Below are positions 1 to 11,199 of a DNA stretch of 64,000 bases, in pieces (positions within the stretch are counted from its first letter, which is position 1; each line of letters opens with the position of its first letter). Origin of the DNA: Aspidiotus rigidus (taxonomy: Eukaryota > Arthropoda > Insecta > Hemiptera > Diaspididae); contig JAVHKY010000081.1 of NCBI GenBank assembly GCA_035079385.1, positions 186,001 through 250,000 of the forward strand. Direction: 5' to 3'. Both the position numbers and the translations under genes were made by a program. Under the pieces are notes generated by a model, which did no database searches, had not been told where the DNA came from, and saw only the letters and a list, made by a program, of their open reading frames with translations.

Positions 1-2
1 TC

Positions 3-409
3 AAGCCAATAATTCAACAAACCAATCAGATAAAATCTTCAAATGCTAATTTCTACGACATATTCGCATCATTCGTGTCGTTGTCCACTATTCTTTCTCC
101 ATATATATACTATGTCGTATGTACGATCAACGACACTTATAATATACCTCACGATGAACGGCAGTTCCCCGTGGCTTTGAATTTCGCTGTCACAAATTAA
201 TGAGTTACAAAGACAAGAATTGCAATTTTTTGTACGCGGGTTACACACATCTCATATTACTGTCGCATTCAGAATATTCAGCAAAAACCAAACCTGTTCT
301 CATACACAAAATCGGTACATACTTGGAACATTATTCAATCTTTCACTCTAATGATAAAATTTATGAATGCGTAGAGGTGCCCCAGATGAATTTTATAGTT
401 CGCTTATAA
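3..409 (+). pseudogene. Fragment of small-protein family (copy A)
   Basis: Two overlapping open stretches. The first is open from the window edge to a TAA at 198-200 and is hydrophobic around FASFVSLSTILSPYIYYVV. The second starts at the overlapping ATG at 200 and ends at 409. A good splice acceptor (pyrimidine-rich, ending CATTCAG) lies before position 273, so 273-409 may be a last exon. That exon reads YSAKTKPVLIHKIGTYLEH and resembles copy B near 44.2 kb (QFVIRTIGTYYEMHLM): the IGTY-x-E core and flanking residues match. The first part has some feel of an insect chemoreceptor membrane segment, but this is weak. Upstream exons, if any, lie outside the window. No function is claimed. Confidence 0.35.
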
Positions 410-1245
410 TATTTGTCTTATTTTAGTATTTACATAGTAATGAACTCTCTCTCAAAATCATTACAACTACTGCTCATCTGTACGTGCAGATAAAAAGATA
501 GCTGCGATATCCATCTAGAGAGAAAAGATGTGAGAATAATGAGAATTTCACACGTTAGTTGAAAGCAGACTACTTCGGCACACGAGTTCTGCCCGTTATT
601 ATATTCCACATTTGTGATTCCACGCGGAGATACGAGGGTGAGAAATACAACTATTTTGACATTAATGGTCGCGAATTAAAGAGCAAACGTTCATAATACT
701 AAGCTTTCGAACGTCGAGCACGTAGGTGGCTATAAAACTCGTCAGTTGGAATCCTTTTTCTATTTTCCATAAAAAAGAAGACTAAATGACTTAATTGCTC
801 GAGTTCGTACTGGATTTACCTTTAGCCTGAAGATAGGAAACGACTGCCTTTTTCCCGCAATATTTTACACGAAATTTATTCCAATCATGAAAAATAGAAC
901 TAAGCGGAGGTTCCTCAAGACTTTGCATTAGTTCAGTCGTAAGGAGCGATTATTCCTGACAATTTCGAGCTTTTGCGTCCTTAATTTTTAGACGTCTGCC
1001 ACTCGATGGGCATATTTTTCCTTTTGAATGCTCTTAAGGTAGCTCGTTCTTCTCCACCCACTAACACTTGCCTTCATTTTCGGGAAGACAGAAATAAACG
1101 CAACATTTCCTGCGATCGTATCGAACTTTTATTTTCATTAATTTGTCAATTTTTCCGTTTTCCAGCATTGATGTTTACTGATTTTCAATTTTTAGCGATG
1201 AACCCGCTATCATTTTGGTTAGGGAGCATATCTTCGTGTATCCGA
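410..1245. other. No gene recognised
   Basis: Non-repetitive sequence with no convincing exon, RNA gene or element on either strand. The short open frame near 1,006-1,254 has no splice context or recognisable motif. Confidence 0.4.
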
Positions 1246-1249
1246 GGTT

Positions 1250-1435
1250 GTTGACGTCATCAACCTTAGATGACAGAACTTGAAAAAATTTCGACTCGGA
1301 ACCTATTTATGATAGGTGTCGCGTCGTTCGGTATGTCGTGGGACTTGAAAAATTTCGATTTTCGAGGTAGGGAGACTTGTCAAAATGTCGACTTCAAGCT
1401 ATACATGAAAGGATGGGAATTTGGAAAAACTTCGA
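1250..1435 (-). repeat. Degenerate units of the dispersed 45-bp repeat
   Basis: Contains TGACGTCATCAACCTTAGA followed by diverged units with the pattern 'ACTTGAAAAATTTCGACT ... TATTTATGATAGG'. This is the reverse complement of the 45-bp unit seen at 3.6-4.3 kb and 8.9-9.9 kb. The same TGACGTCATCAACCTTGG boundary recurs near 31.2 and 34.9 kb. Confidence 0.6.
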
Positions 1436-1439
1436 CTTC

Positions 1440-1835
1440 ATTAAATCCTTCAAAGCCAAATGCACCCGCGCCTTGAACATTCTAAAATTTATATCCCACC
1501 CCTAAAAGGTTGTAACAGAAAACTACTCCTTCAACAATACAAAAAATTAAATTGCGGTTCCCTAGTTCAATCAAAGAAAAAATACCTCACCTTACTCGAC
1601 CCCATCCAAACCTGCTCTTTCGAGACTGCACTGGGAGTTTATCGTACTAGCCCCAAAACTTGAGCTATGCGCTGAGGCCTGAGAACCTCCTTTCTGCCCT
1701 AACCTGCAACTTTCTGCCTATATGTCTCCCGATTTTTACAACTCCCAATTTACAAACGAATCTTTCTCCTTCACAACAATCAACGCCCTCGAAATATAAT
1801 CGCCTCCGATTCAATCATCTTCTTAATGAACCGTT
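1440..1835 (+). mobile_element. LINE fragment, end of reverse transcriptase region
   Basis: Translates, with frameshifts and stops, to the conserved segment after the reverse transcriptase palm of RNase-H-bearing non-LTR elements. Visible pieces are KCTRALNILKFISHP, then a GCNRKLLLQQYKKL segment (usually WGADR..LL.LY..L), then LDPIQTCSFETALGVYRTSP (usually LD.IQN..LR...GAFRTSP). Only this part of the element is present. It runs into the TCGA-rich repeat downstream. It resembles the same region of the LINE at 14.9-18.0 kb (around 16.75-16.9 kb). Confidence 0.75.
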
Positions 1836-1844
1836 GTACGCTTA

Positions 1845-3270
1845 TCGCCTTCAAATCGATTTCACATTGACGTCGATCAAGAGTCAATTTCAAGTTGATT
1901 TCTCCAAATTTTTCCAGAGACGGGAGTTTGAGTGCTCTGTTGGGACGACTTTGGTACAATTTCAAGATCTCTGGTAATGGACGCTTGTCGCCTCCAAATT
2001 GATCTTAAATTGACGTCGAGCAAGAGTCAATTTAAAGATGATTTTTTCAAATTTTTCCAATGACTTGAATTCGAGTGCTCTGTTGAGACGACTTTGATTC
2101 GACTTCAAGTTCTCCGGTAATGTAGGCTTTTCTCCTTCGAATTGATCTCAAATCAACGTCGATCGAGAGTAAATTTCAAGTTGACTTTTCTAAATTTTCC
2201 TTTTACACCGGTATAGTCTTGAATTTGAGTGCCCTGTCGGGACGACTTCGATTTGATCTCAAGGTCTCTGCCTGGTAACATACGCTTGTCGCCTCCAAAT
2301 TCATCTCAAATCAACGTTGATAAAGAGCCAATTTCAGGTCGACTCCTCCAAATTTTTCCAAAAACTTGAATTCGCTGCTAATCTACGCTTGTCGCCTTCA
2401 GGTCGATCTCAAATTGACGTCGATCAAGAGTCAATTTCAAGTCGTCTTCTCCAAATTTTTTCAAAGACAGGAGGTCAAGTGCTCTTTTGGGACGACTTTG
2501 ATACAACTTCAAGGTCTCCTGTAATCTAGGTTTGTCTTCTTCGAATTGGTCTCAAATCGACGTCGATCGAGAGTCAATTTCAGGTCGACTCCTCCAAATT
2601 TTTCCAAAGACTTGAATTCGAGTTCTCTATTGGGACGATTTTGATTCGAATTCAAGACTAACGTACGCTTGTCACCTTCAAATCGATCTAGTCAATTTCA
2701 CCAATGATTAGATTGACCTAAAAACGACGTCGACTCTCAATCAATTAATTTTTAGTTTCCTGAGAATGTACGCACATCGATTTTAAATCGATCACAAATC
2801 AATGTCAATATGGAGTCGATCGTTTCGTGTGTTAGGTGACTTCGCTGCTCAAAAAGAGAATCAACAGTCATAATCATATGACGAGGACCATTGAGAATCT
2901 TTAACCAGCGCAGCAAGTGTTGAACCGACGCAATTTTGACGCCAATTTTCACTTGTCATTGAAATTTAATACCATAAAGTCGACTGGTATGTTTCACCCT
3001 AATACTGAAATTCCGTCAATTGTGCACTAAAAATCTATGAAATTTCAACTTCGATTTTTTGTTGACATCAATCTCTAACACCGGGAGTCGACTCCATTTA
3101 ACATCGTCAATGACTCGAAGGAACAAAATGAGAGATCGATTTTGAGTCGACTTCCAGTAACTTTGAGTCAATTTGCGGTCGACTTTCCGTTTCAAAGTTT
3201 ACGTTGATTTTGAGTCGGCTTTAGATCGAAGAGACGAATCAAGGACTCGATTTGGAGTTGATATAGTTAT
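1845..3270. repeat. TCGA-rich degenerate satellite block 1
   Basis: Degenerate tandem units of roughly 150-200 bp built from phrases such as 'AAATTGACGTCGATCAAGAGTCAATTTCAAGTCGACTT', 'CTCCAAATTTTTCCAAAGAC', 'GAATTCGAGTGCTCTGTTGGGACGACTTTGATT' and 'AGGTCTCTGGTAATGTACGCTTGTCGCC' (each given in part). Units are clear from 1,845 to about 2,680 and fade toward 3,270. The family recurs at 7.26-8.1 kb, 11.9-12.07 kb and 35.4-36.7 kb. No coding capacity is credible. Confidence 0.75.
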
Positions 3271-3493
3271 TCGGGGTGTGTCAATAACGTGCTATTATAG
3301 ATTGGCAGATAGAGCACAGGACGACAATCAATCAGACCAGTCGAGAGACGGGTGGGGTAGACGAAGCAGGCATATAAAATTTACATTCCTTTGTAGATGT
3401 AGATATGAGAGGGGTGGGGAGGATGGAATTTCTGAAAAATGAAAATACAAAGAAGGAATAAATTCAAACTCTAATCTATCCCTGTATTCAAAA

Positions 3494-4427
3494 TGACGGC
3501 TTCCTTAACGAAGTTAAACGAGGAACGCAGGGAACCTGTTTTATGATTCGAATGAGATTTGGTATTGAAAATTCAAGGAAGCCTAGATCATATATAGCTC
3601 GACAGTCGAAATTTTTCTAAGTCCCTCTCCTATCATATATGGCTCGAGAGTCGAAATTTTTCTAAGTCCCCCTCCTATCATATATAGCTCGAGAGTCGAA
3701 ATTTTTCCAAGTTCCCCTCCTATCATCTATAGCTCGAGATTCGAAATTTTTTCTAAGTCCCCCTTCTATCATATATAGCTCGAGAGTCGAAATTTTTCTA
3801 AGTCCCTCTCCTATCATATATGGCTCGAGAGTCGAAATTTTTCTAAGTCCCCCTTCTATCATATATAGCTCGAGAGTCGAAATTTTTCTAAGTTCCCCTC
3901 CTATCATATATAGCTCGAGAGTCGAAATTTTTCTAAGTCCCCCTCCTATCATATATGGCTCGAGAGTCGATATTTTTCTAAGTCCCCCTTCTATCATATA
4001 TAGCTCGAGAGTCGAAATTTTTCTAAGTCCCTCTCCTATCATATATGGCTCGAGAGTCGAAATTTTTCTAAGTCCCCCTTCTATCATATATAGCTCGAGA
4101 GTCGAAATTTTTCTAAGTTCCCCTCCTATCATCTATAGCTCGAGAGTCGAAATTTTTCTAAGTCCCCCTCCTATCATATATGGCTCGAGAGTCGATATTT
4201 TTCTAAGTCCCCCTTCTATCATATATAGCTCGAGAGTCGAAATTTTTCTAAGTTCCCCTCCTATCATATATAGCTCGAGAGTCGAAATTTTTCTAAGTCC
4301 CTCTCCTATCAGATATGGCTCGAGGGTCGAAATTTTTCTAAGTTTTTCGCTGGACGGCGCACGGCGCACGGCGGAGGGCAGATTTCTCAAATAGCCCCCC
4401 ATAAAACAGGTTCCCTGTTAAAACGAA
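3494..4427 (+). mobile_element. Element with inverted ends enclosing a 45-bp minisatellite
   Basis: The left end (3,494-3,546) carries GACGGCTTCCTTAACGAAGT and then GGAACGCAGGGAACCTGTTT. The right end (4,400-4,427) carries the inverse, ATAAAACAGGTTCCCTGTTA. Between them lies the 45-bp array. The left end also holds a short internal palindrome (CTTCCTTAACGAAG). Related ends occur at 8,731-8,783, 34,815-34,862 (inverted), and 48,629-48,677 with 48,979-49,001. No transposase is encoded, so if mobile it is non-autonomous. Target duplications were not recognised. Confidence 0.6.
3588..4345. repeat. 45-bp minisatellite array, about 16-17 units
   Basis: Head-to-tail units with starts at 3,597, 3,642, 3,687, 3,732 and 3,778, i.e. 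45 bp with an occasional 1-bp slip. The core is TATCATATATAGCTCGAGAG followed by TCGAAATTTTTCTAAGTCCC. Units alternate between types ending CTCCTA and TTCTA, and between ATAGCTC and ATGGCTC, which suggests a higher-order order of unit types. Because 45 is divisible by three, the minus strand stays open for long stretches as a 15-residue repeat (MIGGGLRKISTLELY). I treat this as a by-product of the unit length. Confidence 0.9.
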
Positions 4428-4429
4428 AC

Positions 4430-7255
4430 CTTCCCGTTATACGTAAATAGGGGCCAGTTTACCAACTCAATTAATCGGAGTTTAAACCAAGATCGTGACT
4501 TATAAGCTTAAGCAGCCAGAATCGGGCGCTTATTGGTTCAATCTCGGCTTAAGCCGTGTCACGGTCGTAAGGTTTTCCGGTAACACTGACTTTGAAGATT
4601 ATGAGCCTATAAGAGCCAGTTTAGTATACTCTTTCTTGGTCTACTATATGACGTTAGTATTCTGTGTGATAGGCTAAGAACGCAGGCCTCGAAGTAGTAA
4701 AAAAGTTACAAATTTTCGAAGTTCCGAAGTGAAAACAGAAACGCGAGACACAAAGTTATGGACAAAACCATCCTCAAACCCAGCAGTCTAAAGACAATCA
4801 TGGAACATGTCCAACAATAAATAATAAATGGTTCAGTGCGTCTTCCAGTCCAAATCTGGACAAAAGGGGGCGATTAAGAATTTTTCCTTTTTGTAAACTA
4901 GAATCAACAATATACTCACTTCTCCCAGGTCGAGTGTATTTCAAAACGATCCGACTCCAGTCTAAATATATCTGTGAACAGAAGAAACCAGCAAAAAATT
5001 AGGGTCCGAGTTATACCGTTCGAGACAGCGCAATAATCAAATATACATCGTGCTTTAGAGAACACGAAATAGAAGCATACAATAACTATAATTCATGGAT
5101 AACGTTGGCAATTTTTTCTCCTTTACACGCTTCATTTAACGTTCGATAAATGCGATTTTCATCATTTTAAATTCAAAACACAAGCGATCGTCGACTATAG
5201 CAGTGTAGTGTAAAGTACCGCCTTCATAAAATCGCATACGTGACCGCTGCACTTATACGTGTATTTTAAACGTGGACCGGATCATGATTTTTGAAATATA
5301 TAATTCCGCCAATGTTAAATATATTCAATGCGGATTGTGTAATTCTTCTTTTCACAATATAGCCACCGAGAGGAAATGTCAACAAGAGAGAACAGGTGTT
5401 TGAAATTCGCACAATCGGAGGCATTCAGTTCATTGCTGTACACGGCGAAAGAGGAATTACAGAAAGATCCAAGTTAGAATATTGTTGTGAAGTTTGATAT
5501 TTACTTTTTTGTCCGTCATTACTACTCTAAACCTACTAAGCTACTTATCAGTAATGTCATATAGTCTCCTGTATTATTATTATTCTTGTTATTATTTTTC
5601 ACGAAACATAAATTCAGATAATAAAGCAGTAGGCTATGTTGTGGTTTTGCGGGCGCGCTGTCATTGAAAAGAAAAACTACACACCGAGGCTACAATACTC
5701 TTGTCAGCACTCAGAATGGGAAAAAAAAATCTGCTTAATCAGTTAACTAAATTGGCCCAAATAGTATAATGCATCCTCCCGATAGACGAGTGGACAAGAG
5801 AAAATTCCTGCTTCACACCATTAGGACCCTATTAAGACATAATTTTCTTCGAAAAGCACTATCGAAGATACCTATTGTAACGATATTTAGCGTATTGCTT
5901 GACCTTCTTCTACGTGAACGTTTCCCATACGGTCGAGAGTCACTGAGCCCAAGGCAGCGCGGATCGCATGCCTGCTGCCAAACGTGCCATCAAGTTTACA
6001 ACTTTTGAACATTAAATAGGTGTCTACTTAGGATTTTCCATATTCGAGATAAATCGTATTACAGAACGTGATCATCCAGAACGTTAATATACTGTTATCG
6101 GTGTATTGATTGGAATAATTGAGGAAATGGATAACCGGTAGCGTCGTGTTTCACGGTATTTTCAAAAACCCTCGAATGAATGGAATATTACCGCGCTATA
6201 TACTACGACCGAGACAACATTTATCATAATGCTGTGTACACTTCGTGTTCTTCCATAGGAATACTATTTCGATTGTAAGAGCGAGATAAACGCGAGAACT
6301 AAAAATGTATTTTATTTTCTGACAACTTCTACGCAGAGTCGACCGGACATGCAAACATTACTCACTTGGCAAACTCACGCGCACCCAAAGTATTTTGGAC
6401 AACGGACACCATTTATGCAGATTGAAAAATTAATAAAGGTCTGACGTGGTCGTGGTCACACTTAGCGAGGCGTCGAACCAGAAAAATTTTATTTTCAGCG
6501 AGATACAGTACTATGATGACCTTAGATCTGAGGCTGGTTCAGAGTAGAATGTGTAGGGGTTCAACAATAGACAGGAATTTTTTGATGATGAGTGGTATAA
6601 AATAGTTTGCGCAATGATCGTTGAAAGAACGGTTTCAACTAATTGTTTCTCTAAAAAGCTATTGACAACAATGAAGCTTACAAAATTATCTCAATACAAG
6701 TTTAATGAATGGATAAAATTAGAAAAGTGTTGAAGAAAGGGTAGGATGCGACAGTATCGCGATCGTTTTCAAGTGCCCGAGAGATGCAGGAGGAAGAAAC
6801 TAAAGTATTTAGTATAAAAATGGTTTAATATAAAGGCACTGAACCCCTTGTTTGTAGGTTGACCGAGGGATGGAAATTTTCTTGGTAAGAAAATGTGTAG
6901 GATTGATTTTTTTAGGATTTATGGCATTTTGAACGGAAGTGATTTTTGAAGTCTGTGGTAGATCGAGAGATTTGTCTGTAATTTGTTCGAAGGCGGTGGC
7001 TTGTTTCACCGCACTCTTCTGGTAGAGGCTTTCGTATAGATTTTGAAGAAGGTTTACATCATATCATGCAAAAAGAAGGAATAAGAATTACATTATGCTT
7101 AAGACTGGCATACATGAGTTTGTAGGATTCTCTTCATTCTTCTACTTCTCTACAACCATGCTATCAGATATGTCTTGTGACTTGTAAGTGGAGCTTCTCC
7201 AATGGATCATTCCCATTACTCACCAAAGAGATATGAATCATATGAACAAGTTGGT
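4430..7255. other. No gene recognised (2.8 kb)
   Basis: Low-repeat sequence with AT-rich patches and no exon I can support. Open frames near 4,495-4,677, 5,769-6,008 and 6,809-7,009 lack recognisable motifs and splice context. It could be intergenic or intronic. Confidence 0.4.
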
Positions 7256-7259
7256 TCAT

Positions 7260-8095
7260 TCTCCTCCTCGTCGATAACAATGTCGACTGTCGGTTCGACG
7301 TCGATTTTAGGTCTACGACGTTAAATCGAACGAAAATTCACCTCTTCGAGAATTTTGGGCAAATTGCGTCGATATATTGTCGAAGTCGACCTCACGTCCA
7401 CGTCGATATCATGTAGATTTTGAGTAGACTTCTCAAAATTTTTTATCGACCTGAAATCCGCTACTTCCTTGAGTCGATTTTAAGTGCATTCGTAATTCTC
7501 TGGTAAAGCTGGTCGATTTTTTTCAATCAAATTCAAATCGACGTAGATTCGGAGTTGACTTGTTCGAATTTTTCATCGATCTGAAATCGACAGGTCTGTT
7601 GCGTCGATTAACTGTCGATTTTTTAGTTTTTTTTTTTTTTTCGGAATATATGCTGGCCGACCTCATATCGACGTCGACCCGGAGTCGACTTCTTCAAATT
7701 TATTATCGAACTTTCAGCCAACTGCTTTTTGCATCCACTGATATTGTCGATTTTTAGTTTTCTGGGAATTTATGATGGTCGACTTTGCATCGAACTCAAA
7801 TCGAAGTCGATCTGGAGTCGTGGCACCCTCCACCTCACTGTCTATTAGATGACATCCCTACTCGCAGATAGAATGTGCACTACGCACTTATAATTTGATA
7901 ATAAATAGAGGCTATTGAGACTTCGAATTACGCTTGACCAGTGCCGCGATAATCGATTTCAGTTAATATTAGAATTTAATACTGTTGATTCTTATTTGTT
8001 ATTGATTCTGAAAATTTACGAAATTTCGACATCGATGATGTATCATCGACCCGAAATCGACGTCGCGTCGATTTTTAGTCGACGTTAATCCATAA
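7260..8095. repeat. TCGA-rich degenerate satellite block 2
   Basis: Same family as block 1: phrases such as AAATCGACGTAGATTCGGAG, GACTTCTTCAAATTTATTAT and TGTCGATTTTTAGTTTTCTG repeat at roughly 150-190 bp, with heavy TCGA content. The pattern is clear to about 7,830, breaks, and returns at 8,030-8,095. Confidence 0.7.
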
Positions 8096-8099
8096 TCAA

Positions 8100-8730
8100 T
8101 CAACCTATCTTTATTCCATAAGGGCGCTAGGGCCTGAACAGCCCTCTGGTGCCGAGTAAAATTATAATAGATATAATACCAAAAAATAAAGAACAAAAAA
8201 TGAATAAATGAAAATGAAGGTAAAAATGAGTAAATTAATTTAAAATTTGAAAAAATACTAAAAATAAATTTTAAGAAATGGAAAAAGAATACTAATAATA
8301 AAAATATTAATAATAATAACACATAAAAAGAAATAATAAATAAATGAGAATAAAAATGATAATGAATACACAAATTTAAACTTTTTTTGTTTAATTTATT
8401 AATTAATTTTATTTTGCTTATTTGGGAGGGTGCCGCAAACAGACGTGTTGTCCAATTACTCACGGCACTTTATTGAAAAAAAAAAAAGAAACAATAATAA
8501 TAAACAAAAGAGAGGAAAAATAATAATAATAATAATGACAATGACAATAAATCTAAAAACAATGCTTAAAAAAAAAAAAAAAAAGCTACCTAAATTGTTA
8601 TAAAAAATTGGAAAAAATACTAATAATTAAAATAATAATAAAAATAATAATAATAATATATTAAAAAATAATAATAAATTATAAAAAATGGGGAAAAAAT
8701 ACTGAATTTAAAATATTAATAATAAAAAAC
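8100..8730. repeat. LINE-like 3' tail (minus) and AT simple-sequence tract
   Basis: On the minus strand 8,100-8,165 reads CAGGCCCTAGCGCCCTTATG then GAATAAAG, which resembles the 3' untranslated ends of the LINEs at 11.1 and 18.0 kb. From 8,160 to 8,730 the sequence is almost all A and T, in imperfect AATA, ATAAT and AATG runs broken by GGGAGGGTGCCGCAAAC near 8,425. Long open frames on the minus strand are low-complexity Phe/Leu/Ile and not genes. Confidence 0.55.
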
Positions 8731-9870
8731 GACGGCTTCCTTAACGAAGTTAAACGAGGAACGCAGGGAACCTGTTTCATGAGTGAAATGGGATTTGGTA
8801 TTGAAAATTCAAAGAAGCCTAGACCTAGATAAAGCTAGTGTAAAGAAGGCCTAGACCTACTATAAGCCTAGTATAATATAGTTTGATAGTCTAAATTTTT
8901 CTCGAATCTCCAGCTATATGATAGCTCGAGAGTTGAAATTTTTCCAAGTCCCTCTCCTATCATATATAGTTCGAGGGTCGAAATTTTTTTCCATGTCCCC
9001 CTCCTATCATATATAGTTCGAGAGTCGAAATTTCTTTCCATGTCCCCCTCCTATCATATATAGTTCGAGAGTGGACCCCCTACTATCAAATATAGCTTGA
9101 GAGTCGAAATTTTTCCAAGTCCCTCTCCTATCATAGATAGCTCGAGAGTCGAAATTTTTCCAAGTCCCTCTCCTATCATATATAGCTCGAAAGTCGACAT
9201 TTTTCCAAGTCCCCCTACTATCATATATAGTTCGAGAGTCGAAATTTTACCATGTCCCCCTCCTATCATATATAGCTCGAGAGTCGAAATTTTTTTCCAT
9301 GTTCCCCTCCTATCATATATAGTTCGAGAGTCGAAATTTTTTTCCATTTTCCCTCCTATCATATATAGTTCGAGAGTCGAAATTTTACCATGTCCCCCTC
9401 CTATCATATATAGCTCGAGAGTCGAAATTTTTTTCCATGTTCCCCTCCTATCATATATAGTTCGAGAGTCGAAATTTTTTTTCCATTTTCCCTCCTATCA
9501 TATATAGTTCGAGAGTCGAAATTTTTCCCAGTCCCCCTCCTATCATAATTATATAGTTCGAGAGTCGAAATTTTTCCATGTCCCCCTACTATCATATATA
9601 GCTTGAGAGTCGAAATTTTTCCAAGTCCCCCTCCTATTATATATAGCTCGAGAGTCGAAATTCTTCCAAGTCCCCCTCCTATCATATATAGCTCGAGAGT
9701 CGAAATTTTTTTCCGTGTTCCCCTCCTATCATATATAGTTCGAGAGTCGAAATTTTTCCATGTCCCCCTACTATCATATATAGCTCGAGAGTCGAAATTT
9801 TTTTCCATTTTCCCTCCTATCATATATAGTTCGAGAGTCGAAATTTTTCCAAGTCCCTCTCTTATCAGTA
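8731..9870 (+). mobile_element. Second copy of the minisatellite element
   Basis: The left end (8,731-8,783) is nearly identical to that at 3,494-3,546 over 50 bases. A short stretch with GCCTAGACCTA repeats follows, then about 20 units of the same minisatellite (about 8,930-9,860). Here units run 45-47 bp because the T-run varies (positions 8,969 and 9,016 are 47 apart), and many carry CCATGTCC instead of CTAAGTCC, so this array was homogenised separately from that at 3.6 kb. No inverse right end was found; the array runs into the CTAGTATA repeat. Both strands stay open for long stretches, which is a repeat artefact. Confidence 0.65.
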
Positions 9871-10500
9871 TTCGCTCGTTCGCCCCCTTCTTCGTCTAGT
9901 ATAAGTCTATTCAGAATAAGCTAGTATACTGTATATCAGGTCTGGGTTTCATAGCCCTTCTCGATGGGTCCACCCGTTCGCCTCCTTCTTTGTCCAGTAT
10001 AAGTCTAGTTTAGAGCTAGTATATATAAAGCTAGTCTAGTATGAAGCAAGCCCAGTATACAATGTCAAATAGTATAGCTCAGCTAGTATATTAGGCTAGT
10101 ATAATGTACAATAGGGCAGTATAATGAAGCCTAGTATACTAAGCTCGTACTAAGCTAGTATTGCACGCACGCACACACGCGCACGCAAATTTCGAAATTA
10201 GGGTAGGGCTCAGAGAAAATAAGTCTAGTTTAGAGCTAGTATAAAGCTAGTCTAGTATGAAGCAAGCCCAGTATACAATGTCAAATAGTATAGCTCAGCT
10301 ACTGGCTAGTATAATGTACATTAGGGCTAGTACAATGAAGCCTAGTCTAGTATACTAAGCTAGTACTAAGCTAGATTGCATGCACGCACGCACGCGCAAA
10401 TTTCGAAATTAGGGTAGGGCTCAGAGAAAAAACATCAAGTCCCAAGGTCATCTGCACGCACACATACACGCGCACGCAAATTTCGAAATTCAGGCCAGAG
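9870..10500. repeat. CTAGTATA-rich block with a 220-bp tandem duplication
   Basis: 9,999-10,218 is repeated almost exactly at 10,219-10,430. Each copy runs from ATAAGTCTAGTTTAGAGCTA through a series of CTAGTATA/CTAGTATGA words to an alternating CACGCACG tract and ends AGGGTAGGGCTCAGAGAAAA. A third partial start (10,451-10,495) repeats the CACG tract and AAATTTCGAAATT. Related CTAGTATA words with the phrase 'CGTTCGCCxCCTTCTT' appear near 8.85, 21.7, 34.75, 43.8 and 58.5 kb. Confidence 0.85.
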
Positions 10501-10679
10501 CAAAGACATGAAACATGTCAAAAAATGAAAAGATAGAATAGTCTTCCTGGACATGACGAGGTTTATCGTGCAGCCAAGTATCGTGCAGCCAAGGAAGCTA
10601 CGCGACTACCAAAGATTACAGATCCATCTTCTTCCCCATCATACGACCTAAAAAACTATTACCGTTTCCTAATTTTGAA

Positions 10680-11140
10680 TGCCTGACATCATCTTTGGAC
10701 TCCCTACCGACCACCAAGCACCGATCTATAAAAACCTCACCCACCTCTCGGTCCTCCTCAAACAGAAATTCCCGTCATGAAGAAATCATTTTCTGCCGAC
10801 TCAGAAGAGGCCACACACGACTAACTCATTCTCACCTCCTACTAAATCTCTTCTTTCCATCTTGCAACTACTGTCAAGCGGATAACCTAACAGTACAATA
10901 CCTATTCTCATGTCCACCCCTACAAAATCAACGACAATCTTTCAAAGTCTCGTCTTCCTTATCATCCGCCTTGTGCAACAACTCAGAAACAGTTACTAAC
11001 TCTCTCCAATACTTACGCTCTACCTACTGCTTTCCCCTTCTCTAACAACCTATAATACCTTTTTGCGAGCTGATGACCATAGAGTAGTCGAATAGCTCAC
11101 AAATAAAATAAATAATTAAATAAATAAAAAAAAAAAAAAA
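10680..11140 (+). mobile_element. LINE C-terminal fragment with 3' tail
   Basis: Encodes the C-terminal end of an RNase-H-bearing non-LTR element. The segment FCRLRRGHTRLTHSHLLL is followed by a cysteine motif (CNYCQADNLTVQYLFSCPP), matching the usual RLR.GHTRLTH ... C..C....TV.H....CP pattern. A short 3' untranslated region (TGACCATAGAGTAGTCGAAT) and an (AATA)n plus A15 tail at about 11,100-11,140 close the element. The 5' part is missing. The same features are found at 17.56-18.03 kb. Confidence 0.8.
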
Positions 11141-11199
11141 ATGAAACGCACGTAAACACACGTACACCCTAAACATCTACACAACGCGGTTCCCCCTCC

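Noticed and set aside
3..199. Insect odorant-receptor exon
   Set aside because: The hydrophobic FASFVSLSTILSPYIYYVV segment is suggestive, but no receptor signature follows and the downstream exon fits the small-protein family better.
3588..4345. CRISPR-like repeat array
   Set aside because: Units are contiguous with no unique spacers, and the window is animal DNA.
3662..4402. Long open frames with a 15-residue repeat on the minus strand
   Set aside because: They follow from a 45-bp minisatellite with no stop in one frame; similar arrays with 46-47-bp units break it, and there is no promoter or start context.
7999..8463. 154-residue minus-strand frame rich in Phe and Leu
   Set aside because: It is translated AT simple sequence and a LINE tail; low complexity, no motif.
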